Source: CALBMX01 sp047629095 (GTDB lineage Bacteria; Planctomycetota; UBA1135; GCA-002686595). From it: a DNA stretch of 20,006 nt. The notes under the pieces are model-generated. The model was not told the origin of the DNA, made no database searches, and saw only the letters and a program-made list of their open reading frames with translations. The translations under genes and the position numbers were made by a program. The stretch lies in NCBI GenBank assembly GCA_047629095.1, contig JBLHWM010000018.1:1-20006 (forward strand), in the 5' to 3' direction. This document shows positions 7,713 to 15,476 of this stretch, piece by piece. Positions within the stretch are counted from its first letter, which is position 1. Each line of letters begins with the position of its first letter.

Positions 7713-8087
7713 ATGAATTTCACCAAGCTCATGGCTTTTGCCCTTTTCCCACTCGCTCTCTCCTCCTGCACCGTGCTCGACATTGAAGAGGACAACAGCC
7801 TGCCCGGCCTCCGGGTGGACGGCCTCTTGTCCGGTCACGCCGCCTTCGGCATGTCCGATGAGTCCGGCCTATTCGAGGCGCGAATTTTTGATGGTCCGAG
7901 CTCCGGCGGTATTGCCAGTCTGCGCATCAGCAACTTGCTGGGGCTCGAGGTCGGCCTACTTGGCGCCGCCTTTAATCTCGGCCCGATCCACCTAGGACTC
8001 GGCACGCTGTTCTACGACCCAGAGCCTCCCTACTTCGAGCAGGCCGAAGACGTCGTCGAAGTCGAAATGGAAGACGACGGACAATAG
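7713..8087 (+). CDS. Small predicted lipoprotein of unknown function
   Basis: A 124-residue protein that starts with a lipoprotein signal: Met-Asn-Phe-Thr-Lys, a hydrophobic stretch, then the lipobox LALSSC with Cys19 as the acylation site. The acidic residues right after the Cys (DIEEDN) would suit an outer-membrane or surface lipoprotein. The mature part has a Gly/Leu-rich block (LLGLEVGLLGAAFNLGPIHLGLG), which might be beta structure against a membrane, and an acidic tail (EDVVEVEMEDDGQ). No known family recognised. I chose the ATG at 7713 because it begins directly at the signal peptide; an earlier in-frame start at 7656 would bury the signal. It follows the exported-protein gene and is followed by a nested inverted repeat. 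Confidence 0.72.
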   Translation: MNFTKLMAFALFPLALSSCTVLDIEEDNSLPGLRVDGLLSGHAAFGMSDESGLFEARIFDGPSSGGIASLRISNLLGLEVGLLGAAFNLGPIHLGLGTLFYDPEPPYFEQAEDVVEVEMEDDGQ

Positions 8088-8102
8088 AGCGAGTCATCTA
8101 TT

Positions 8103-8154
8103 GGCCTAGCGGCCCCTCTTCGGGTGGGCCCCTAGCCGGTCACTCCGCTAGGCC
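8103..8154. terminator. Nested inverted repeat between convergent genes (possible bidirectional terminator)
   Basis: A perfect 10-bp outer pair, GGCCTAGCGG at 8103-8112 and CCGCTAGGCC at 8145-8154, encloses a second imperfect stem in which GGCCC pairs with GGGCC around a TTCG-containing loop. The glycerol kinase stop codon (8148-8150) lies inside the outer right arm. There is no T-tract, so factor-independent termination is not assured, but the position between a plus-strand and a minus-strand gene end fits a shared terminator. Confidence 0.45.
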
Positions 8155-9626
8155 GTTCGGATCCGAGCAACCGCATTGCGCCAGGCCGCCAAGTGCTCGT
8201 CACGACGGACCTTGGGGTCGGGATGGAAGGTCCGCTCAATTTTGAGCCCCGCCTCGGGCCCCAATAAGCCAAGTTGCATGGCCGCAAGGGATGCTGCACC
8301 AAGGGCGGTCGCCTCTAGATTCTGTGGCCGATGCACTTCAATGCCACCAAGGTCTGCCTGGATCTGCATCAGTAGGTTATTGGATGCGGCTCCACCATCG
8401 ACGCGCATCGAGGCCAGCTCGATGCCCGTCTCCTGGCGGAACAACTCGATCAACTCGACATTCTGGAGTGCGATCGCCTCGAGGCCCGCACGCACAATGT
8501 GCGCTCGATTGGAGCCGCGGCTAAGTCCCAGGATCGCAGCGCGGGCATCGGGGTCCCAATAGGGCGCACCGAGCCCCGTGAACGCCGGAACCAAGGTGAC
8601 TCCTCCTGAATCCGGAACGCTTGAGGCGATGCGCTCGCTCTCGGCGGCATGCTCCAAGATCCCGAGCTTGTCTCGCATCCACTGCAAGATCGCTCCCCCC
8701 ATAAAGATGCTGCCCTCCAAGGCATAGCAACTACCTCCATCCGGGCCCACGGCCAAGGTCGTCAGGAGCCCCTGGGACTGGGCATTCGCACGCCTGGCGC
8801 CGGTGTTGAGCAGAAGGAAGAGCCCGGTCCCGAAGGTGCACTTCAAGTCTCCGGGGCTTGTTGCGCCCTGTCCCAAGAGGGCCGCCTGCTGATCCCCAGC
8901 CACCCCGAGAATCGGAATCTCTCGCCCCAAGATCTTGGCGACTCCGAACGAACCACAGGAGGGTCGAACTTCAGCGAGCCAGCTTGGGTCCACACCAAAG
9001 TTCTCGCAGAGCGCCTCCGACCAGACCTGCTGGTCTATGTCAAAGAGCATCGTCCTGGAGGCATTGGTGGGGTCTGTCAGGAAGTGGGGCTCACCGGACA
9101 AGTGACTCATCACTAGACTGTCCACGGTTCCAAAGCAGATCTCACCGGCCTTGGCCCTCTTTAGCAGTCCCGGCTCGTTCTCCAACATCCACTCGATCTT
9201 CGTCGCACTGAAGTACGGGTCGATCACCAGCCCCGTCAAGCTCGCCACTTGCTCGGCAAACCCCTGCGACTTCCGTAGCGAGGCGCAGCGATCCGCTGTC
9301 CGCCTGTCCTGCCACACGATCCCAGGCCCAAGGCTCGCCCCGGGCTTGCCGCGCTCCAAAGCAAAGACCGTCTCCCTCTGGTTGGTGATTCCGAGCCCAA
9401 CGACCTGCTGAGCTCGCTTGTCCGCAAGTAGCTCCGCAAGAACCTCGTCCACCGCTCCGAGGATCTCATCACCAAGGTGCTCCACACGCCCCTCGCTCGG
9501 GAAGTGCTGAGGGAACTCACGGTGCGCGCTTGCAAGGGGCTCGAGTCCAGCCACGCCGCATGCACGAAACAGCACGGCTGTCACTCCAGTCGTTCCTGCA
9601 TCTAGCCCAATCAAGGTATCTACCAT
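8148..9626 (-). CDS. glpK: Glycerol kinase
   Basis: A 492-residue FGGY-family kinase that phosphorylates glycerol with ATP to sn-glycerol 3-phosphate in the cytoplasm. The N-terminal phosphate-binding loop LDAGTTG (8-14), the glycerol-binding residues R84-E85 (TNQRET), Y138 (DPYFSATK) and D245-Q246 (GDQQAAL), the WQDRRT and DPTNASRTMLF signatures, and a C-terminal DGGAASN motif are all present. Length matches the family. I chose the ATG at 9626, just before VDTLIGLDAG; the open frame upstream reads through the neighbouring terminator region and is not protein-like. One small deviation is RVEHLGDE where GlpK proteins usually have WVEHDP. The gene stands alone: no glycerol facilitator or glycerol-3-phosphate dehydrogenase lies beside it, and a terminator separates it from the operon upstream. 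Confidence 0.95.
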   Translation of the reverse strand: MVDTLIGLDAGTTGVTAVLFRACGVAGLEPLASAHREFPQHFPSEGRVEHLGDEILGAVDEVLAELLADKRAQQVVGLGITNQRETVFALERGKPGASLGPGIVWQDRRTADRCASLRKSQGFAEQVASLTGLVIDPYFSATKIEWMLENEPGLLKRAKAGEICFGTVDSLVMSHLSGEPHFLTDPTNASRTMLFDIDQQVWSEALCENFGVDPSWLAEVRPSCGSFGVAKILGREIPILGVAGDQQAALLGQGATSPGDLKCTFGTGLFLLLNTGARRANAQSQGLLTTLAVGPDGGSCYALEGSIFMGGAILQWMRDKLGILEHAAESERIASSVPDSGGVTLVPAFTGLGAPYWDPDARAAILGLSRGSNRAHIVRAGLEAIALQNVELIELFRQETGIELASMRVDGGAASNNLLMQIQADLGGIEVHRPQNLEATALGAASLAAMQLGLLGPEAGLKIERTFHPDPKVRRDEHLAAWRNAVARIRTA

Positions 9627-9717
9627 GGAATGACCATAACGGCTCTCCCCGAGATTCTCTGCTGCTCGCTTGTGGATTCCGAAACGAACGCCTGGCCTTC
9701 CCGCCGGCGACGAGCCC

Positions 9718-9754
9718 ATAAAAGAGCCCCGCCAAGCACTTTGCTTGGCGGGGC
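9718..9754 (-). terminator. Strong intrinsic terminator of the sigma/anti-sigma operon
   Basis: A perfect 12-bp stem, GCCCCGCCAAGC with GCTTGGCGGGGC, closes a 5-base loop. Read on the minus strand it is followed by TCTTTTAT. It lies 33 bases after the stop of the secreted-protein gene and about 90 bases before the glpK start, so it ends the upstream operon and isolates glpK. Confidence 0.92.
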
Positions 9755-9786
9755 CTCAAGAGCCGACGGTTCGCTGGAGCGAAGGA

Positions 9787-10464
9787 TCAGTTGGCAATCA
9801 GCTCGATTTGAGCCGTACTTCCGTAGGCCACGACGCCGACATAGGCGGTGTCCATGCCTTGATTCGCTAGCTCAAGCCCGACGGTTACGTCGTCGGCAAG
9901 GTTGGACTTCAAGATCGAGCCATAGGGGAGGTTGATCTCATGGCTCGACAAGGGGAATGCCCTGCCCGAGTAGCCATTGCCATCGACGGCACCAAAGCCG
10001 CCAAGGTAGTCCAAGCCGACACGAAGGCGTGTCGTTACCTGCTGGCTCTCGATGGCGTAGCGGTCAACCGCGACAATCACTTCACCGTGGAAGCTGAACT
10101 CATAGATCCCAGTGCTCTGGGTCGAAGCAGTCTCTTCAATCATGACGTAGCCAACGCCATAGGCATCAAGGATCGACTCGCGAACCTTCTCCATGGTCCC
10201 AATGAGGACAAAGCTAGGCTTCATGGATGTAGCACGATCGCCTTTTCCAAGACCGACCTCACCCGTGGACGTATCATCGGGATCGCCAGGGTAGAGCGCG
10301 GGCAAAGTGCCAACTAGGTCTTGATCGCTTGACAACAGACGAGGATCTGAACCAGCGGCTGCGTCCGGATCTGTGCCGGCAAGGACAGAAAACTGAAGTC
10401 CAACAACCAAGGCGGCCGTTCCAAAGAGAACACCAAAAATCGATTTGCAGTTCATTGTGATCAT
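9787..10464 (-). CDS. Secreted protein of unknown function, third gene of sigma-factor operon
   Basis: A 225-residue protein with a Sec signal peptide: basic start MNCKS, hydrophobic core GVLFGTAALVVGLQFSV, and likely cleavage after VLA at residue 29. The mature protein is acidic and Gly/Ser/Thr-rich at first (about 30-80), then alternates hydrophobic and polar residues in a beta-strand pattern to the C-terminus. Its only Cys lies within the signal, so it forms no disulfides. No family recognised. The ATG at 10464 overlaps the anti-sigma gene stop as ATGA, which supports translation from there (MITMNCKS...); the ATG at 10455 would give the same mature protein. Its place in the operon suggests that it is a signal, sensor partner or main output of the sigma system, which is inference. 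Confidence 0.75.
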   Translation of the reverse strand: MITMNCKSIFGVLFGTAALVVGLQFSVLAGTDPDAAAGSDPRLLSSDQDLVGTLPALYPGDPDDTSTGEVGLGKGDRATSMKPSFVLIGTMEKVRESILDAYGVGYVMIEETASTQSTGIYEFSFHGEVIVAVDRYAIESQQVTTRLRVGLDYLGGFGAVDGNGYSGRAFPLSSHEINLPYGSILKSNLADDVTVGLELANQGMDTAYVGVVAYGSTAQIELIAN

Positions 10465-11522
10465 TTCCCTTCCTCCGCCTGGTCGGCGTTGGGGGAGCCC
10501 CCTTGGGCTTCGCCTGAGAACAGCTCAGGACAAGTAGTAATTAGTGACTCGGCAAAGCCGGGAAGGCTCGCCATTTTTGCTTGGAGCATAGGAGACGAGT
10601 CTCCCAGGGTTTCAGCGATCCTTGAGGCCTGGCTCGGCTGGGAGTCGAGAAGGTCTCGGAAGGCCTGCACGGAGCGGTCGCCCGCTCCAAGGCGCAGGTG
10701 GCAGATCGCTGCGTTATAGCGCGCCATGAAGAAGCGCGGGTTCACATCTGCTAGGCCGCTGATAGAGATCCAGCGAAAGCAGACCAGCGCACGCTTGTGA
10801 TCGCCCTCAGCCCCGTAGAGCTTGCCGAGCTGCATCGCTGCATGGCCGCGATTCGCCTCATCCATCGCTGTGTCAAAGACATAGCGTAGATCCTCGGCGG
10901 CACGCATGCGGTGACCCTCGTGGCTATGAACAAAGGCCCTGTACAGGCGAGCCTCCTCGTGATCGGGGTCAACCGCCAGAGCCTCGGCAAGCAGACGCTT
11001 GCCTTTCTCCAGGTTGTCCTCGATCTTAGTTAGGCGACCATTCAGCATGTGCCGGGCCTCGGTCCAGTCCACGTCCGAAGCCGCGTCTCTGCCACTGGCA
11101 AGGACTCCGTCGACGAAGCCGCGTCCGCGAGTCTTCTCAAATTCAACCCGCACTGCGGGCTCAAAGACATCGTTGCGGTACTGGGCATTGGTGGCAGCCA
11201 GAACGTAGGCCTTTCCAAGCTGGTAGAAGACGGTGGCAAGTCGATTGACAAGCTGTGCCGACTCGGCCTGCTCCATGAGCTCCTGGCCAGTCAATGCCGA
11301 GAAGCGCGTTAGCAGCGCGTCGGGATTTGCGATGTCGCGGTGCATGGCGACCATCGAACGAGTGTCGTCCAAGAAGTCGTGACAGCCGGCGCAGATCTCA
11401 AGGTGTGCGATGGCGCGGGTTGCCGCACTCTCGTCCAACTCGCCATCGACCAAGGCCGACAGGTCGGCTTGGAAGTCGAGGCAGACCTCTGGGGTGACTT
11501 CAGTCCAAAAAGTACTATTCAT
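10461..11522 (-). CDS. Zinc-binding anti-sigma factor with TPR-like C-terminus
   Basis: A 353-residue protein. Its N-terminus carries the ZAS/zf-HC2 anti-sigma signature H40-x3-C44-x2-C47 (HLEICAGC), preceded by LSALVDGELDE, as in zinc anti-sigma proteins that hold ECF sigma factors. Residues about 165-295 look like TPR or TPR-like helical repeats (LLAEALAVDPDHEEARLYRAF, AMQLGKLYGAEGDHKRALVCF, ARYNAAICHLRLGAGDRSVQAF). No transmembrane helix is visible, so the protein is probably cytoplasmic, unlike most ZAS proteins, which span the membrane. The TPR part may bind a protein that releases sigma. The gene overlaps the sigma gene upstream and the secreted-protein gene downstream by four bases each. 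The anti-sigma role is inferred from motif plus context. Confidence 0.82.
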   Translation of the reverse strand: MNSTFWTEVTPEVCLDFQADLSALVDGELDESAATRAIAHLEICAGCHDFLDDTRSMVAMHRDIANPDALLTRFSALTGQELMEQAESAQLVNRLATVFYQLGKAYVLAATNAQYRNDVFEPAVRVEFEKTRGRGFVDGVLASGRDAASDVDWTEARHMLNGRLTKIEDNLEKGKRLLAEALAVDPDHEEARLYRAFVHSHEGHRMRAAEDLRYVFDTAMDEANRGHAAMQLGKLYGAEGDHKRALVCFRWISISGLADVNPRFFMARYNAAICHLRLGAGDRSVQAFRDLLDSQPSQASRIAETLGDSSPMLQAKMASLPGFAESLITTCPELFSGEAQGGSPNADQAEEGK

Positions 11523-12445
11523 GAGAGGCGACCTCCTATTGATGGTGCCGGACTTCCGGGCTTACAGGCGGGAGCGGTCGCGAGCTCGCGCTTGGTTGCA
11601 TGGCTGCTGGGTTTGGGACTCCTGGCGGGACGAACATCAGGAGGAAGACCGTCAAATACCCGTCGCATCGATCTGTGGATCTTTCTACGGGCACGGAAGA
11701 TGACCATCTTCAAGTTTTCGAGCTTGATACCCAAGTCAACCGCGGCATCGCGATAACTTGAACCTTCAACCTCAACAAGGTGAATTGCGCGTTGCTCGCG
11801 CTCTGAAAGTTGGGAGTAGAAGCGAAGGTAGAGGTGCAAGTAGGTCACATAGACCCGGTTGCACTCTTCCGTCGTTTCCCGATCCACGGCCCCGTTCAGA
11901 GGATCCTGTACACCGTGCTCCGTGGGTTCGGGCAGATCGTCAATCGGAACTTCCGCCCGGCCTCCACGGCTCTGGGAGCGCAGGTGCTTGAGCACTGTGT
12001 TCCGGACGATCGTTGCCGACCAAACCCTGAAGGCGTCCTCGCGCTCCGCGTTAAACCTGTGCGGATAGCGGTGCACGTTAAAGAAGACCTCTTGCAGTAC
12101 GTCTCGGGCGTCGGCCCGACTTTGGTACCGCCTCAAGCGGGCGGCGACCTGCTGGACAAGGTGGTGCCCATTAAGCTCGTAGAGAAGCCCGAAGCACGAG
12201 CGCGCTTGGTGGAGCCGGAAGAGCTCCATGATCTGGGTGGAGAGGGCATCGCGGACCTGGTCTTGGGTCCTCTCCTTACCGTCTGTACCGTTAAGGATTG
12301 CGAAAAGCGGCTCTAGGTCTGCGGCCATGACTTCCTTGACCTCCGTTGAGATCTCAAGGAGCTTCAAACGGAGCGCCTTGGAGTCAAAGGCTGGGGCAAT
12401 CAGGGCCTCCTGTCCGCCGAAGTAAGCAGCACTCAAGCTGCGCAC
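11519..12445 (-). CDS. ECF-type RNA polymerase sigma factor
   Basis: A sigma-70 family protein of about 308 residues. Region 2 lies at about 83-155, with ARDVLQEVFFNVHRYPHRF followed by FRVWSATIVRNTVLKHLR, the core- and -10-binding part. Region 4 lies at about 205-262, with LSEREQRAIHLVEVEGSSYRDA and a helix-turn-helix ending VIFRARRKIHRSMRR. There is no sigma region 1.2 or region 3, which places it in the ECF group. It has two additions: some 80 N-terminal residues, and a basic, Pro/Ser-rich C-terminal tail of about 45 residues. The start is uncertain: GTG at 12445 gives the longest form, while an internal ATG (residue 40, base 12328) would still keep both sigma regions. It overlaps the anti-sigma gene by ATGA and is probably held by that protein. 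Confidence 0.9.
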   Translation of the reverse strand: MRSLSAAYFGGQEALIAPAFDSKALRLKLLEISTEVKEVMAADLEPLFAILNGTDGKERTQDQVRDALSTQIMELFRLHQARSCFGLLYELNGHHLVQQVAARLRRYQSRADARDVLQEVFFNVHRYPHRFNAEREDAFRVWSATIVRNTVLKHLRSQSRGGRAEVPIDDLPEPTEHGVQDPLNGAVDRETTEECNRVYVTYLHLYLRFYSQLSEREQRAIHLVEVEGSSYRDAAVDLGIKLENLKMVIFRARRKIHRSMRRVFDGLPPDVRPARSPKPSSHATKRELATAPACKPGSPAPSIGGRLS

Positions 12446-12675
12446 TCCAGTCTGTTCGTAATTATGTCCAAGGGCATGTTATCTCGTTCCGGTGTCCTAG
12501 CTGAGGGGGAAGCAGGCCCCATAGAGAGTCATGGGGGAACACCTATTTATAGGCGAGGGGAAATCCGGGGTTACCGGATCTGTCAAAATAAGCGGGGAGT
12601 GCCGGGCAAACCGAACACAAAGGGCACATAAACGCTCCAAAACTAACCATTTAGGGTCAGAACGTGCATGTTGAG
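12446..12675 (-). promoter_or_regulatory. Spacer with candidate promoter of the sigma-factor operon
   Basis: This spacer lies between the sigma gene start and the stop of the secreted LolA-like gene, both on the minus strand. On the minus strand it has GGAAC (12486-12490), which resembles an ECF -35 element, and CATAAT (12461-12466), which resembles a housekeeping -10. The two do not form one clean promoter of either class, so autoregulation is only a suggestion. A near-palindrome CCTATTTATAGG (12542-12553) could be an operator. No gene seen. Confidence 0.25.
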
Positions 12676-13551
12676 CTAGGGCTTCAAAAAGCGGTCTGCG
12701 GTGAGCTCTGGGTTGATCTTCACGTTCGATAACGTCCAGGACCCCACGGGCTTTTCATCGCGGTCCACACTAAGGAAGCTCCGAGGAAACTTCAAGCCAT
12801 CGTGATCTTCGTAGTCGCTGATTCGGGTGCAGCCCAGGCGTTGCTTCGTGGTCGGGTCGAACACGTCGACTCGCTCGATCAGGGTCGTCTCGGGGCTGTG
12901 GTAGTTGCGGTAGAGAAGCGGCACAGATCGGCCCGGGGCAAACTCTGCATCCACGGCCGCATACTTCACGCCGTCGCGGGTCTTCACACCCGCATAGCGG
13001 AACCGTAGATCCGAAGACCTAGGCATCAGAATGAGGTCGAAGTGAGCCAGGAGTGCGCTGGCATCTAGGGTTGCGAAGTTCAGATACTGAATGACGTCAA
13101 CCTCGTCGAATCCACCCTTTGCATTCTCTAGCCACACCTTTACGGACAGCGGCGTGACGATCGACACCATCTTGACCATGTCCGGAGTCTCAGTCTCCGA
13201 GATGTCGATCTCCGACTCAATCCGAACGGCCCTGGGAAGGTGCTTGGACACGCCCATATCACCAAGATCTTGGGGCGGTATGTGATGGTACCGCATCTCG
13301 ATTTTCTTTACGGAGAGCGCGGTCTCTACTCCTTCATCATCAAAAGCTGTGGGAGCAAAGTCACAACTCCAATAGGTCAGGTTTTCGAGGCGGTCGGCCC
13401 CGCCGTGTGCTGCCTCGTAGATGGGCAAGATACGGTCCCAACCCGTTGTGACAGTGAGCTCTGGCTGTGCTTGACCCTCATCCGCAGGCGTCTGAGCAGC
13501 TGCGATTAGGCCGAAAAGGGGAAGGAGAAGGAGGAAACCGAAGCAACGCAT
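12676..13551 (-). CDS. Secreted protein with LolA-like fold features
   Basis: A 291-residue protein with a clear Sec signal peptide (MRCFGFLLLLPLFGLIAAAQ, cleavage near residue 19). The mature part begins with an acidic spacer, then the phrase YEAAHGGADRLENLTYW, and ends with ISDYEDHDGLKFPRSFLSV followed by LSNVKINPELTADRFLKP. That combination (A-x-GG at the start, a DGLKFP turn, and a VKINPELTADRFLKP strand at the end) is common in periplasmic proteins of the LolA/LppX-like fold annotated as outer-membrane lipoprotein-sorting-like. Those proteins bind lipid or lipoprotein in a half-barrel. Ligand and role here are unknown. The ATG at 13551 fits the signal peptide. It is divergent from queG, and about 230 bases separate it from the sigma operon downstream. 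Confidence 0.75.
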   Translation of the reverse strand: MRCFGFLLLLPLFGLIAAAQTPADEGQAQPELTVTTGWDRILPIYEAAHGGADRLENLTYWSCDFAPTAFDDEGVETALSVKKIEMRYHHIPPQDLGDMGVSKHLPRAVRIESEIDISETETPDMVKMVSIVTPLSVKVWLENAKGGFDEVDVIQYLNFATLDASALLAHFDLILMPRSSDLRFRYAGVKTRDGVKYAAVDAEFAPGRSVPLLYRNYHSPETTLIERVDVFDPTTKQRLGCTRISDYEDHDGLKFPRSFLSVDRDEKPVGSWTLSNVKINPELTADRFLKP

Positions 13552-13685
13552 GGCGCGATGGAATTGAGGTCCGAAACGAGTAGTGTGAGGTCACAAGTCT
13601 ACCGCCCGCCCAGGAAGTGGGTGGCCCAGGTGCCCCCGACTTTTTGGGAAGACCGCAGACAAGAGATGACAGGACAGGCTACGGA

Positions 13686-14858
13686 ATGGATGATGGAACT
13701 GTGAATCCCCAGGCCATTATCCTCGAAATCGCAGCAGACCTTGGTCTTCACCTTGCTGAGATCACCCCCCTAGGGCCCCCGAAGGACGCTGCCCACTTCG
13801 AGCAGTGGCTCGATAAGGGTAGAGCTGCAGACATGGACTGGCTCCAGAAGAACCGACAGCGGATTGTGGATCCGCGTGGCCTCGCTCCGGGCCCGGCTGC
13901 CCTACTTGTGGTTGGCTTGGCACACGTCAGACCTAGGGTTGACCTGCAGGGAGGCGGGAGGATTGCCCGTTATGCCGCTGGTAGGGACTATCACAACCGC
14001 CTAGGGAAGCTGCTCGTGCGCCTGGGGAAGCGCCTTGCCCGCGAGGGTGTCCTGGATGAAGGGCGCGCTGGACGGGCAATGACCGACGCGGCCCCGCTCC
14101 TGGAGCGCTCCCATGCGGAAGAGGCCGGGATCGGCTTCGCCTCCAAAGCCGCCAACTTGTTGCACCCCACCTTTGGACCGTGGTTCTTCCTGGGTGAGCT
14201 CGTTCTGGAGGCAGACCCCCAAACGTTGCTCAGCGATGGCCCCACCTTGGCCCCGGCCGGCTCTTGCGGGACTTGTACGGCATGCATCGACGTCTGCCCA
14301 ACCGATGCGATTGTTGCGCCGGGCCAAGTGGATGCCGGCCTGTGCATTAGCTACCAGACCATCGAAAACAGGGGGCCCATCCCCCATGAGCTGCGCCCGA
14401 AGCTCTCGGGCTTTGCCTTTGGCTGCGACATTTGCTCAGAGATTTGCCCTTGGGGAATCAAGGCGGAGACCAAGCAGGACTTCAGCGAGGATTGGGGCAC
14501 CCACCGCGTAGTCGAGCAGCTCAGCCTGATCGATTGGCTCGAACAGGATGAAGCGAGCTTCAAGCAAATTTGGCAAGGCTCCCCACTCCAACGTGCACGG
14601 CGCGACGGCTTGGCCCGCAATGCGGCCCTCATCCTGGGCTCAGCACCTCGAGAGGGGAGCCGGGAGGCCCTGCTGAGAGCCCTCGAGTCCCACAGCTCCC
14701 CCATGGTCAGGGAAGCCGCGGCATGGGCCCTCGGCAAAGCCCACGGGGCGGAAACCCGGGTCACTGACGCCCTTGACCGGGCCTACGCCCAAGAGGAAGC
14801 CGCGGAGTGGCGGGACCTGATCGGCCTAGATCGGGACCTAGCCGGGTCGGAATCCTAG
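13686..14858 (+). CDS. queG: Epoxyqueuosine reductase with HEAT-like tail
   Basis: A 390-residue protein. QueG reduces epoxyqueuosine to queuosine in tRNA, using cobalamin and two [4Fe-4S] clusters. All expected elements are visible: RYAAGRDYH (95-103) of the cobalamin domain, the proposed general acid D134 in the TDAAPLLER segment, the cluster cysteines C194, C197, C200, C204 (CGTCTACIDVCP) and C220, C247, C250, C254 (CDICSEICPWG), and ISYQTIE. The usual GWIGKNT-like segment is altered to GFASKAAN. Residues about 315-390 are Ala/Leu-rich helical repeats, like the HEAT tail that binds tRNA in long QueG forms. I chose ATG 13686 over an upstream in-frame start at 13617, whose added residues look non-homologous. 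No other queuosine gene is nearby. Confidence 0.93.
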   Translation: MDDGTVNPQAIILEIAADLGLHLAEITPLGPPKDAAHFEQWLDKGRAADMDWLQKNRQRIVDPRGLAPGPAALLVVGLAHVRPRVDLQGGGRIARYAAGRDYHNRLGKLLVRLGKRLAREGVLDEGRAGRAMTDAAPLLERSHAEEAGIGFASKAANLLHPTFGPWFFLGELVLEADPQTLLSDGPTLAPAGSCGTCTACIDVCPTDAIVAPGQVDAGLCISYQTIENRGPIPHELRPKLSGFAFGCDICSEICPWGIKAETKQDFSEDWGTHRVVEQLSLIDWLEQDEASFKQIWQGSPLQRARRDGLARNAALILGSAPREGSREALLRALESHSSPMVREAAAWALGKAHGAETRVTDALDRAYAQEEAAEWRDLIGLDRDLAGSES

Positions 14859-15189
14859 CTGCCGACAGCTGAGTTGGCGAGAACCCCAAGCAGGTAATCT
14901 CGACCGTAAGTGCCTACCTAAATACACCTTACGTCGGTCTTATCAAACTAACTCGGGCACGATCTTCTTCCCTTCTTCCCGAACCAGGGGAACAAGCTGG
15001 GCAAACTCTCCGTCTTTCAGGGCAGCAGATAGGACCTCCCTCCCTACCGCTACTCCCAACCCAAGTCTAAAGGACCTGACCAGCCCCCCACTTCCCAGGT
15101 GAGCCGCCCACCCCCTCCAAGCCCAGCTTGGACATGGCCTGAGCAGCCAAAGCGACAACTCCCCAGGAACACAACACCCCCAAAAGAGC
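14859..15189. other. Gene-free spacer between queG and the zinc-ribbon gene
   Basis: No gene I can support. It holds a 5-bp hairpin AGCTG-CCGA-CAGCT directly after the queG stop, an imperfect stem-loop at 14902-14939, and a perfect 7-bp inverted repeat, TCCAAGC and GCTTGGA, at 15116-15132, about 58 bases before the zinc-ribbon ATG, which could be an operator or a leader hairpin. An 84-codon minus-strand frame (14943-15197) ends in a plausible helical string (EVLSAALKDGEFAQLV), but its first half looks random, so I do not call it. Confidence 0.5.
14902..14943 (+). terminator. Possible terminator after queG
   Basis: GACCG pairs with CGGTC and TAAG with CTTA, with a three-base bulge on the right arm, forming an imperfect stem-loop 43 bases after the queG stop. 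The following bases are TTATC, a weak T-tract. The only support is position and structure. Confidence 0.3.
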
Positions 15190-15402
15190 ATGGCCAAAAG
15201 TAGCTTCTACGACGACTGCAAGTTCTGCCACGAGTGTGACGCCTACGTCCCTTACCTCATGAGTGCAGAAGCCAGTTATTGCACAACCTGCGGATCCCAA
15301 GTCCGGCTCTTTTCGAAAGAAGACTGGGGCAAGTTCGCCTCCTCGCTCAAACCAGCCAAGTACAAAGGCGGTCGCCCTCGCAAAAAGCGAAACACCGCCT
15401 AA
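15190..15402 (+). CDS. Zinc-ribbon miniprotein
   Basis: A 70-residue cytoplasmic protein. It carries C10-x2-C13-x2-C16 (CKFCHEC) and C31-x2-C34 (CTTC), with H14 between the first cysteines, enough to bind one zinc ion as a ribbon. The middle (AYVPYLMSAEASY) and LFSKEDWGKFASSL are neatly amphipathic, and the end is strongly basic (KGGRPRKKRNTA), which suits nucleic-acid or ribosome contact. I recall close relatives in Planctomycetota genomes as uncharacterised zinc-ribbon proteins, but that is memory, not a search. The ATG at 15190 is preceded by AAAGAG. A strong terminator follows 74 bases after the stop, so it is a single-gene transcript. The function is unknown. Confidence 0.82.
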   Translation: MAKSSFYDDCKFCHECDAYVPYLMSAEASYCTTCGSQVRLFSKEDWGKFASSLKPAKYKGGRPRKKRNTA

Positions 15403-15476
15403 ACAAGACCACTCGAAGCTCGTCCCCCCGGTTGTGGAAGACAAGGGAGCCGAGTACGAGAAGTGGAAGTGGAAGG

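Noticed and set aside
9940..10317. A 125-codon plus-strand frame opposite the secreted protein of the sigma operon.
   Set aside because: It is antisense to a gene with a good signal peptide and an operon overlap, and it has no domain pattern of its own.
14943..15197. An 84-codon minus-strand frame with a plausible helical C-terminal half.
   Set aside because: The N-terminal half looks random, the start lies inside the zinc-ribbon gene, and no homology is recognisable. It is noted only in the spacer entry.
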